Assembly: GCA_022605955.1 (NCBI GenBank)
Contig: JAKCOZ010000003.1
Span: 13,897,331 to 13,961,330 of the forward strand
Direction: 5' to 3'
From: Rallus limicola
Lineage: Eukaryota > Chordata > Aves > Gruiformes > Rallidae
DNA: 64,000 nucleotides
How positions within the stretch are numbered: the stretch's first letter is position 1; every line of letters begins with the position of its first letter. Both the position numbers and the translations under genes were made by a program. Below the pieces are notes generated by a model. It had not been told where the DNA came from, did no database searches, and was given only the letters and a program-made list of their open reading frames with translations. Below are positions 23,299 to 33,753 of this stretch, in pieces.

Positions 23299-24221
23299 TC
23301 ATTGACAACCTTGATGAGGGAACTGCACCCACCCTCAGCAAGTGCTGATGATACAAAGCTGGGAGGAGTGGCTGACACACAGGAACACTGCGCTGCCATC
23401 CAGAGAGACCTGGACAGGCTGGAGAGCTGGGCAGGGAGAAACAAAATGAGGTTCAACAAAAGCAAGTGTTGGGAAGGAATAACCTCTTGAATCAGTACAG
23501 GCTGGGGGATGACCTGCTGGAGAAGAGCTCTGTGGAGAAGGACCTGGGGGTCCTGGTTGATGACAGGTTGGCCATGAGCCAGCAGTGTGCCCTGGTGGCT
23601 AAGAGAGCCAATGGGATCCTGGGGTGCATCAGGAGTAGTGTGGCCAGCAGGACAAAGGAGGTGATCCTCCCCCTCCACTCTGCCCTGGTCAGGCCCCACC
23701 TGGAGTATTGTGTCCAGTTCTGGGCTCCCTGGTACATAAAAGACAAGGATTTCCTGGAGAAAGTCCATAGGAGGGCTACAAAGATGATTAAGGGCCTGGA
23801 GCATCTCCCCTATGAGGAAAGGCTGAGTGAGCTGGGACTGTTCAGTCTTGAGAAGAGAAGACTAAGGGGGGACCTAGTTAATGTTTATAAATATCTTAAG
23901 CATGGGATGCAGGGGAAAGTAGCCAGCCCCTTTTCAGTTGTCTGTGGAGACAGGACAAGGAGCAATGGCTGCAAGTTGGAGCATAGGAAGTTCCACACCA
24001 ACATGTAGAAGAACTTTTCCCCAGTGAGGGTGACAGAGCCCTGGGACAGGCTGCCCAGGGAGGTGGTGGAGTCTCCTTCTCTGGAGATATTCAAGACCCG
24101 TTTGGACGCCTGCCTGTGCAATATGAGCTAGGGAGCCTGCTTTGGCAGGGGGGTTGGACCCAATGATCTCTCGAGGTTCCTTCCAACCCCTATGATTCTA
24201 TGACTCTATGATTCTATGATA
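23293..24221 (+). mobile_element. CR1 LINE, RT motif C region to tail
   Basis: Plus-strand CR1 with a complete 3' end (TGATCTCTCGAGGTTCCTTCC, then ATTCTATG repeats to about 24221). It begins inside the IDNLDEG stretch after RT motif B. The active-site codons ADDTKLGG are readable in one frame (near 23345-23368), but the preceding AGCAAGTGC lacks two T residues relative to AGTAAGTTTGC in the intact copy at 3614-4630. The same loss is seen in 1985-3336. A 13-base deletion at about 23468 shifts the frame. After that a 180-codon frame (23466-24008) covers the [21 protein letters not shown] segment, the thumb, and [15 protein letters not shown]. It is the youngest-looking CR1 here by its few stops, but not active. 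Confidence 0.95.
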
Positions 24222-25771
24222 CTTTCCACTGATATTTGTGTAAAGCAAAACCTGAACTCAATATTCTGCCAAAATGCTTCTCCAATATCCCTATTCTCCT
24301 TTGTCTTGGAACCCTTTCCTTGCATCCTCTGGTGTTACTTCTGCCCAATGGGAAAGTTGACCAAAACTTCCAACCAGAAGCAGTAAAAAAATTTAAACTA
24401 AGAAACATCAATACTTAAAACTTCTGACTCCATAGTTTTTTGGTGTTTGAGGTATTTCATCATCTACAAATATAAACAGACAAATTAACTGATATTTATT
24501 ATGTAGTACAATAGCTTGGCATGTTATGATACAAGTGCATTGAGTTCACTGTGCTTTGCTGCATTCTGTAATATCACAATAAAATTTATTAGGGTTTTTT
24601 TTTTCCTTCTTTACTGGATTACTATTTAGGATTGATTTATGTCTGGAAGCTATATTGTTTACTATTGTATTTTTATGAGGATAGATCTGATATTTATTGT
24701 GGATGTTTAAAACAACAGAGACAGAACAGACATCGGGATGTTTTATCTGTTAATGATATCCAACTGGGCAAGGAATTAATCAGTACAATTACTTGGATCA
24801 TTTGGAAACAAGCACAAACAAATACATAGCTGCAGTATTATGTGTCTGAGTGTAGAATAATTACAGGTCTTTCAAAAGGGATCAGAACCTGAGTGCACCA
24901 AAGCAGAAAGAATTCTGAAGACAGTAGGAATACTATGCTATTTAATACAGCTTAAATTGCCAGACTTCAAGACAAAAGGCTGAAAACACAGAAAATCAGC
25001 TAGAACCAATTAAATTTAATATATTTGCGTTCAGCATATCTAACAAAATGCATTAAATAAAAAGGCTTAGATTCAGTAGTTTAGGGTTGTTTTTCTAACA
25101 CACAGAGCATCTGATACAATGCTGATGGGACAATTTCCATTCTATGCTCTGCTGCATATTTACTCCACATGCCTTGAAGTAAAAAGAGAGTTGCATCACA
25201 AAGTTATTTCATAACTTGCTGACATTTTAATTTACCTCATTTCACAGTTAGAAGAAATTAAGACTGAGCCAAAATGTAAACAAAATAATAGCTTTGGAAA
25301 TGCAGCAAAATTCTTCAGATGTTTCGACAAACGGAACTGTAGAAAAAACTTTCAGATCAAGATAAGATTTTTCTTCTCTGACAGAACAAATACACAGAAG
25401 TTTATTTGATCAGATGATTTTTTTTCCCATTCCAGGATAAAATATTTATACCTTCTCCCCTTCTTCTTTCATGAGAGCATGAAGTGTAAGCTGACTGCTT
25501 TCTTACTACATAGCTGTTTGCATTTTGTGCAAAGAAACTATATGCCAGGAAAGGAGTCAAAATAGTTCACTTACAAAGTTTCCAAAGGATACTTCAATAT
25601 TCATTCTGCTGTTTTGGCAGTTTAACCCTCTTATTCCATGTATGCTTCTAGGTGCATATGTAGTGTCATCATTTCTTGATTTTCCCAAGTGTTTTCAATG
25701 TAATAATGTAATGTAATGTAATAAATTCATAAAATCATTGTTTACAGATTTGCACAATTTGCATTTTCTTG

Positions 25772-25775
<4 letters not shown>
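24222..25775. other. Unique AT-rich sequence, no gene seen
   Basis: No repeat family or coding gene recognised. A short (AATGT)n-like run occurs at 25698-25722. Confidence 0.5.

Positions 25776-25811
<36 letters not shown>
25776..25811. repeat. (TG)18 microsatellite
   Basis: Uninterrupted TG dinucleotide run of 36 bp. It is likely length-polymorphic. Confidence 0.98.
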
Positions 25812-25812
<1 letters not shown>

Positions 25813-26059
25813 ACATTGGATCTTTCTGGGCTGGTAAAGACTGTCCCAGACAGTCTCCCTGGGACAAGGAGGGAACATTTTCCACATTCTCTGGGACAAC
25901 CTGGTAGAATTTAACTCCTTATCTGCTTAGTGAATCTATCCCCTAGTGATGAATGGACTGTGCATGCCTTCACACACTGAGCAGCAAATCATGAACAATC
26001 CTTTTCATGAGCGCGCCTGCAACAAGAAGACAAGGCAGGGACAGACCAGAGTTCACAAT
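25812..26059. other. Short GC-balanced segment with hairpins
   Basis: No family recognised. Two overlapping inverted repeats lie at its start: GACTGTC/GACAGTC (25839-25855) and GTCCCAG/CTGGGAC (25843-25865). Confidence 0.45.
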
Positions 26060-26445
26060 CAGGATTACAGGTTTTGTGAGGAATGGCTGAGGTAGCTAAG
26101 GCTGCTCAGCCTGGAGGAGACTGAAGGGAGATTTTATCACTCTCTACACCTGCCTGAAAGGAAGTTGTAGTGAGGCGGAGGTTGGTCTTTTCTCCCTAAT
26201 GACTAGCAATGGGACAAGAAGAAATGGTCTCAAGTTGCACCAGGGGATCGGATATTAGGCAAAATTTCTTCACTGAAAGAATGGTGAAGCATTGGAACAA
26301 ACTGACCAGGGAGGTGGTGGACTCGCTGTCACAGAGGATGTTTAAAAAATGGGTATACAAGGGGCTTCAGGAGATATTTAGTGGTTACAGTGGTACAGGG
26401 CTAAAGGTCTATTCCAACATTTATGATGCTATGGATGGCAGTTGA
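26060..26445 (+). mobile_element. CR1 LINE, 3' part only
   Basis: Plus-strand CR1 C-terminal region: GAGGAATGGCTGAGG, GGCTGCTCAGCCTGGAGGAG, GAAAGGAAGTTGTAGTGAGG, AGCAATGGGACAAGAAG and GGGAGGTGGTGGACTCGCTG. It ends near 26445 with GTCTATTCCAACATTTATG and no clear octamer tail. The CR1 'FTERMVKHWNKLTREVVDS' segment is readable within a short frame (26209-26445). It belongs with the 3614-4630 type. Confidence 0.88.
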
Positions 26446-27669
26446 CATATGAAAACCCACTGAAGCAGATCCTCCAGAGACTGAAGGAAAACCAGGACCT
26501 CTAAGCTGCACTGTTCCTCTGCTATCAGGTAACATTTGTGGAAGCACTGGCAAAATACACTGAAACTGTCTTTGCAGCTGCTTCACATTGGCATTATGAA
26601 GTACAGTGGAATTCAGTTCATTTTGTTAAGTGGTGGACTCTGTTCTCACTGTTGTCAGTGTGACAGTGTGCCATAGAATCTGTTTCCTGCTTGAATTAAG
26701 AGTTCTATATCAAGAGTTCAAGAACAATTACTTTACATGCATAAGTTATTTGACCTTATAATGGTTTCACGTTGACAATGTTTTGCATTGGTAGTGCTTT
26801 TAAAATGAATCTTGCTATGGAGTGAAGATTATGTTTTAGTTAGATGCCTTGGGTTTCATTTTCCCAGAAACCTTAACATTTATAATGAATTATCTAACTA
26901 GGAAACTATTAAGAGAGCCAATACTGTCCTAGAGAACTGGAACTGACTGTTTCAGTTTCTTATGTACCGTTGAACAGGTGTCCTCCAAAGAAGTTCTCAG
27001 ATATCATCTTTCTTTCTTTTCGTGTCTGAATTACTTGTTCTGATTTTCAGAATGGCTGAGCAGATCACAATTGCAATTGAAAATTGAAGAAACAGACTTT
27101 AAAAAACCCTAAAAAATCCTGTCTAATCATTCAGATTGGGCTCTGGAAATGACTGTGCACTTTCTGACCTATTTGTTAACCAGATATATAGTTATAATTA
27201 GTATAGAAAAGCTTCAAGAAATTATTTTTTTCTCATACCTGCTGAACAATAAAGATAAAATGAAATACTAAATACCTGCTTTTCACATGAGCAACATCTG
27301 TCCCATGTTCTGAATGAATTAGAAATTCTTCTTCAAGATATTGTAACAATATCATTAAGTCTCTCTCAGGACACATAAACAATAGGAGAGAGTCTGTGCT
27401 GTGCTATAACTCTGCCATTTCCTAATTTCTGACATTATGACTATGCAAGTTGAATTTTTTAATCTGCAGAGAAGGAAAACAGAGAGAATTGCAGCTATAA
27501 GGCAGTACAGTGACAACTGGGATCTTGTACGGAATACATAAGTTCTGTGTGCTAAAGTACAGTCCAGTCCAAATTGTCTCATATGTGCATGTCATCACAA
27601 CTGAAAACCGTGAGATTCTATATACATCTAGGTCAGGCATGAGAGAATCAGGAAGGAATTAGGAAGGAA

Positions 27670-27800
27670 TCTGATTTATTCTAATATTATTATTAAATAA
27701 TACATTTAATACATAATAAATATGCAATAATTCTACTATACAGAGATAATAATTTTATACAAAATTATATTGCTATTAATATCATATTATCCTTTTAATT
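27670..27800. repeat. AT-rich low-complexity stretch
   Basis: Almost only A and T, with many TAAT and ATTAT words and no fixed unit. Confidence 0.8.
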
Positions 27801-28827
27801 TCATTAGCAGTCTGTCACAGCACAGTTAACAGCAGAAATTTTCTGCTTCAACCTGTATCAGCTAGCAGAGTCAGCATACCTTAGAAGCAGAGGTTAGTGG
27901 AAGAGAAGAAGAGCAAACTTGCTTGTTTTCTTGTTGGCTTGGCTCTGCATGCAGTAGAAAAGGCACTTAAATGGGTTCAGGCATTTAAATGAGACTGTAA
28001 CTGTAACTTAGAGGAGGCATTAGTCATACGCAGCATCCAAAACCAAAAGAGACCAAATAGATTAAAATCTTAAGGTGTTTCACAGTATCTTTCCAGGTTG
28101 AAATTACCTCTTAGGTGTCCTCCCATAATTTCATAGTCATTATTTATATATTTGTTAAATTACAATATACTTGAGAATCATTGAATCAAATCGGCTGCAA
28201 GAGGAGGGACTAACAACTGAGCTACTACAACATCACTTGCACACCTAAGGTGCATTTGTGACTAATTCCAGTAGTAGGGATGGTAAGTGCAACTCTGTTG
28301 ACATCAGATTGATTACTGATTTCCACCAGAACATATCAAAAGAGAATCAGACTCTAAAGTTTTTGAATACAACAGAAAAGTATGTTAGAGGAAAAGAATG
28401 CAAAAATCTAGTAATCTACACAAGTAACCTATCCTGCTACTATCAAGATGAAGATTGGGAAAATATGCTGAGATCTGAGTAACTACTAGTTCATTTTCAC
28501 AAGCATTAGATGTTTGGTCTGTAATTTACTGAAACTGGAATATAATACATATGATCTAACATAGCATTTTAGAAGCACTTTGAGGGATTGGAAACTTTAT
28601 GGAACATTAATCTGCAATGAATGTTATTTATGAGAACATTTTGCCTACAGAGGTGAAGATATTTGTTTTGTAATTGGTGTATGTCTCATTTTAACTTGGC
28701 TTTACCAGACAGCATGTTCAAACTGCTGTCTTGTGGAGGTAGATATATGCCAGAGTAAAATATTTTAGTAGCCTGTAAGGAATTGTTGTTACTTTCCATT
28801 CCAAACTACCCAGTATTTCTCTTCACC

Positions 28828-28931
28828 TTAAAAAAAAAAACCAAAAAAAAATCCCAAACCCCCACCCAAACAAACATTAAAAAAACCCAAACACACAAAA
28901 AAAACCCCAAAACAACAGCCAAAAACCCCCA
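28828..28931. repeat. A/C-rich low-complexity stretch
   Basis: About 100 bp composed almost solely of A and C on the plus strand (runs such as AAAAAAAACCCCAAAACAAC). The complementary T/G composition appears at 61127-61238. Confidence 0.9.
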
Positions 28932-29687
28932 CATGGTCTAATTACTCTAAAAGGATTGTTTTGCTTTGTTTGTGACTGATCAGTCAGGAAGAAAATAAAT
29001 TTTTAAGGCTTTCTAAAAAATGTAATCTAGTGCGACAGACTAACAGAAAACTGAGTGAGAAAACCAATTTTTGTTCACTCATTGATTAAACTTCAAGTAA
29101 CTTTTTTCTTAGATGATATACAAACTGTGGAATTTCAACCCAGTGTGCCACTGCATGTTACATAAGAAAGATAGGAAAACAATCTGTGCTTCCACAATAA
29201 TTCTAAGAAGGATATGACATGTTCCCTAAAACATATATGCAATATATTAATACTTAAGAGTTTTCTCAAACAAGCAGCTGAAATACTTTTATCTCCTAAT
29301 ATTGTCTGTATATGGGCAATACCTGGCATTGGGACATATGAAATGCATTCGGAGACCAGCAAAAGGAAGAAAGGGGTTACTAGCAAGGCCAAATATGTTC
29401 TGCTCTTAAATACACAAAATCACTTTTCCACTGCTTCCTAAAATAATTCCTCTGTGCTTTCCTCTTTTTTGACTTCATAACATTTTTGGTCTGTAACATT
29501 AGTACACTAAACCCAAAAGAATCAGCAAGAATCCATACGAAACACAGGCAATAATGGTACATACATTCATCTCAACATATTTTGGCCATTTTCTAATGTA
29601 GTACCTGTATCATCACATTCTCACTTTCCACAATTTAATTACCAAGAAATACCAGAGAGACTTGTACTTCCCACTGCAGCTTGCTTA

Positions 29688-31036
29688 TGTTACTGTCAGC
29701 CTCACCTCTGTGTCTGGGAAGATCATGGAACAGATCTTGTGCTGAGGCACATGGAGGACAGAGAGGTGATTCAAGACAGCCAGCACAGCTTTACCTGGGG
29801 CAAGTCCTGCCTGACCAATCTAGTGACCTTCTACAATGGAATAACTGCACCAGTGGACAAGGGAAGAGTTATGGGATGTCATCTATCTGGATTTCTGTAA
29901 GGCTTTTGACACAGTCCCCCACAACATCCTTCTCTCTGTGTTGGAGACAAATAGATTTGATGGGTGGTTCAGGGGATAAGGAATTGCCTGGATCGTCACA
30001 TCCAGAGGGTCAATGGCTCCAGATGGTCAATGGCTCCAAGTCCAGATGGAAGACGGTGACAAGCAGAGTTCCTCAGGGTCTGTGCTGGGACTGGTGCTGT
30101 CCAATATCTTTATTAATGATATTGACAGTGGGATTGAGTGCACCCTCAGCAAATTTGCTGAAGACACTACGCTGAGTGCTGAAGTTAATGTGCCAGCAGA
30201 TTGGGATACCATCCAGAGGGACCTGGACAGGCTGGAGAAGTGGGCCCAGATGAACCTCATGAGGTTCAACAAAGCCAAGGGCAGGATCCTGGACCCGAGT
30301 TGGGACAGCCCCTGTCATCCATACAGATCAGGAGATGATGTGCTAGAAAGCAGCCCTGAGGAAAAGAACTTGGGGTATTCATGGAGGAGAAGCTGGACAT
30401 GAGCCACAATGTGCATTTGCAGCACAGAAGGTCAGCCATACCCTAGGCTGCATCACAAGAAGTGTGGCCAGCAGATGGAAAGAGGTGATTCTACCCCTCT
30501 GCTCTGCTCTGGTGAGACCTCACCAGGAATAGTGTGTCCAGCTTTGGAGCCTTCAACACAAGAAGGACATGAACCTGTTGGAGTGCATCCAGAGGAGGGT
30601 CACAAAAATGATCAAAGGGCTGGAGTACCTCTCCCATGATAACAGAGTTGGGCTTGTTCAGCTTGGAGAAGAGAAGGCTGTGAGGGGACCTTATAGTGGC
30701 CTTCCAGTACCTGAGAGGTGCCTATAAGAAAGCTGGGAAGAACTGTTCATGAGGGCATGTAGCAATAGGACAAGGGGTGATGGTTTTAAACTCAAAAAGG
30801 GGAGATTGAGGTTGTATAATAACAAAAAAATCTTCAAGATAAGGATGGTAGATCACTGGCACAGGTTGTCAAAGAAGTAGTGGAGGCCCTATTGCTGGAG
30901 ATATTCAAGGTCAGGCTTGATGGGGCTCTGAGCAACCTGATTTAGTGAAAAATCCCTGCTAATTGGAGAGGGGTTGTATTAGACCTCTAAAGGTCCCTAC
31001 CAATCTAACACATTCTGTGATTCTATCATTCTATTT
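29688..31036 (+). mobile_element. CR1 LINE, RT start to tail
   Basis: Old plus-strand CR1. It begins at the [13 protein letters not shown] stretch just inside the RT domain (29694) and runs to an ATTCTGTGATTCTATC tail near 31036. RT motif A ([16 protein letters not shown], near 29885-29930) is readable but the surrounding frames are shifted. Motif B is decayed to SRVPQG. Motif C reads FAEDTTL (near 30150), so the first of the two catalytic aspartates is glutamate. A small duplication (GGTCAATGGCTCCA twice at 30007-30040) sits before motif B. Thumb and C-terminal segments follow with many stops. Subfamily differs from 1985-3336. Non-functional. Confidence 0.92.
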
Positions 31037-31838
31037 CTGCTTAGCACATTGGTCATCTCATGCTTCTCAACACTTCTGTCATTTCCATTCCCATTGCTTA
31101 CTCTGTTCTTCCTTTCACTACTGTTTTCTACTCTGAGTTCATTTCATGGCATTCCTTTGGGAATGTGCTGACTACAAGTGACTTGAAAATGAACAAACTC
31201 TTCTGCTTTTTTTTTCCCCAATTCCTATAGAAATTTTAATTTATCTTTCAAACCATCTTCCAGGAGAAACTACTGAGAAGAATGGTAGTTGCAACAGGAA
31301 TTCTTTATTTTTTAATAAGAACACTTATTTTAAGACAAGACGCTATTTCTGTTAAGACTCTTCTGATTTCTTAAACTAGAAGTGTATTTGAACTAAAAAT
31401 TACTGGGCACTGCATTTTTGGTACTTTAGTGTTCATGACAGAAAGAAATAATTTCTCAGTCTAAACTGGATAGACTTGAGAAAGTTTGGTAAGGCCAAGG
31501 TAAAGGCTACAGTTCTGCAATATGGCTAAAAGATAAATCCTTCATGAAAATATAATTTAGAAGCAGTGAATAGAAAAGTCTGGCATAACTTTCTTAAGAT
31601 ACTAGTCATTCTGCATGTCGGATGCCATTTCAGCTGAATATGCCACTGCACTAGCAAAAGGATTAAGCAATCATTGCAATAAAGGGATACCACATTCAAA
31701 GCAGTTTATCGTTTAGTCATTCACCCAAAATGATCATCTGTAGTATTTTTCTGAACATATCAAACAGCTTTTTCCCAAAATAGGCTCATTCACCAAAGAC
31801 AATACCATTACTACGCTGAAGGTCAGGCATAGCAACGG
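31037..31838. other. Unique AT-rich sequence, no gene seen
   Basis: Nothing recognised between two CR1 pieces. Confidence 0.5.
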
Positions 31839-31968
31839 AGAATCATAGAATGGGTTGGGTTGGTGGGCACCATAGAGATCATCTTGTTCCAATCTCCCTG
31901 CTACGAGCAAGGACACCTTGCACTAGACCAGGCTGCCCAAAGCCCCATCCATCCTGGCATCCACATCT
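31839..31968 (-). mobile_element. Short CR1 3' end, minus strand
   Basis: AGAATCATAGAATGGGTTGGG, GAGATCATCTTGTTCCAATC and CTAGACCAGGCTGCCCAAAGCC are the complement of a CR1 3' end and the last ORF2 codons. It is 5' truncated at about 130 bp. Confidence 0.88.
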
Positions 31969-33356
31969 TACTTTCCACTCACTTTTGTGAGTGCATTGAA
32001 GTTTAACCTGTATCTAGAAAAGATCAGGTGGGTCAGGAAAAATGGGAACTCAAGTAGCACATCCCAAGATACTTAAGTGTCTGAGTTTTGGACTTGGGAA
32101 ATGATACACTGGAGATTTAACCTTGGCAGGAGGCATGCATGTCAAAGTAGAGCAATATTGTAAATAATGTATTAAAGTCAGTAGCTTTGGGTTGTACTCC
32201 CTAATGTCCTTCATGATCTTGCAGCTCTCATAATTTCTTCATGTTCTTTTGCATTTCTAGCCTTTTCATGTTTTGTCTATTTATATTAGACATTCTCTAT
32301 GGTTGCCACATTTTCCAAGTTCAATTCCTCAGATCCAAAAGCACAAGGCATCCCTCTCACACACTTGGGAATAAAAGGAACTTTTTACAGATACATCCAT
32401 TGTACTGTAGTAAGTTTCACTTACTTTCATCTCATAATCTAGCTATATACACAATGTTTTTATTACATAGTTTCTCTCTTATAATAAAAAGCAAGTAAAC
32501 AATTTCTCACACACATGTCGACCAATATGTTACATTCAGATCCCTCACAGGAATGCTTAATTTTGTATGCAAATCTCAACTTTATTTCTAAGGGACAGTA
32601 AAGATCAGTTTCCAAATAACTATGATATAAATGGTATGTATAAATATACTGCCATATTAAAAAGATTTCCTATGGGAAGAATCTCATAATGCACTCTTTC
32701 CATACATTAAAAAGAAAATTATGAGGGAAGAATGTGTGCCTTAAAACCAGAATTTTATTTAATTTATTGAATACAAAGTGCAGCATATCTGAAAACTGTT
32801 GAGACCAGTTAAATTAAATCATTCTCTGAGGGATGCCTTTCAGTTGTAGTCTACCAAACAGCTTTATTTGACATATGTAAAGCAAGCAAATCTTAATGAA
32901 TGATGCTACAAAGCACCGTTTGCAATTGAATGATTCTCAACAGCCTCAAGGTAATTGGGACTTCTGCCTCTACTGCCCTCAAAAATTAAAAAGAGTAAGA
33001 ACTGTTCCATTATGGGTTCTTTTATCCCCAGTTGCAAGGATGGAAGTGTCTGGAAAGCTCTGCCTATTAGTGATCAGGGACAAAGGCTTCAGCCTTTGAC
33101 ATAAGGGCTGTCATTCTGTCCTGAGCCATTTCTCATGCCCTGGTAAGAGTGTTGCACAGCCCCTAGAATGATCACAGCTTAGCTATAAGTGAACTAACAA
33201 ACATCTGGTTACACCTGACATCTTTTCCACATGAAAATTTTTACCTGGGCAAAAATTCCAGAAAAAATACCACAAATGCATGTGCAGATAAGCCTTGTAC
33301 ACAGAAAGTCCCATTCCAGTTTGATTTACTAAGTGCCCAAGTGTAATATTCTGCCT
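31969..33356. other. Unique AT-rich sequence, no gene seen
   Basis: No repeat family or gene recognised. Two open frames (32241-32498, 32896-33099) have no domain. Confidence 0.5.
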
Positions 33357-33753
33357 TGTTTTATGTCTGGGATAGAGTTAATTTGCACAAAAATCTGTGA
33401 GGGCACACAGCCAGGAAAGCAGACCCAAGCTAGATAAAGGGATACTCACTATGTCATTTTCAGTATCTGAGGTGAGGCAGAGCTGGCGGGGAAGAAGGAA
33501 TGACTGCTTGGAGATAGGATGGGCATCAGCTTCCACTCGGTGAGCAAATCATATTGCGTGTCACCTGCTTTGTATTATTCTTTTATTATCATTGCTGTTA
33601 TTTCCCTCTGCCTTTGCTGTCCCAGTAAAATGCTGTCATCCCAATCTAGAAGTTTTGCCTTTTTCTTCTGATTTTCCCCCCCATCCCACTGGGAGAAGGG
33701 GAATGAGTGAGCAAAGAGCTGCGTGGTGCTCAGCTGCCGGCTGAACCACAACA
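33357..33753 (+). mobile_element. Solo LTR, avian ERVL-like, internally deleted
   Basis: Starts TGTTTTATGTCTGGGATAGAG and ends CCGGCTGAACCACAACA. These are the two ends I associate with a widespread bird ERVL LTR, starting with TG and ending with CA. Between them are an A/T-rich TTTGTATTATTCTTTTATTATC segment (33570), ATCCCACTGGGAGAAGGGG (33685) and GAGTGAGCAAAGAGCTGCG. It is about 400 bp, shorter than the copy at 54363-54893, and the 5' middle part (tandem G-rich and TATA-like region) seems deleted. No matching short target duplication is visible at the edges. No internal retroviral sequence adjoins it, so it is a solo LTR. Confidence 0.78.

Larger units (their letters stand above)
26446..29687. 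other. Unique AT-rich sequence, no gene seen
   Basis: No gene or transposon recognised. Contains an AT-rich low-complexity stretch (27670-27800) and an A/C-rich stretch (28828-28931). Open frames of up to 85 codons have no recognisable domain. Confidence 0.5.

Noticed and set aside
23268..23804. 178-codon minus-strand frame
   Set aside because: Antisense shadow of the CR1 at 23293-24221.
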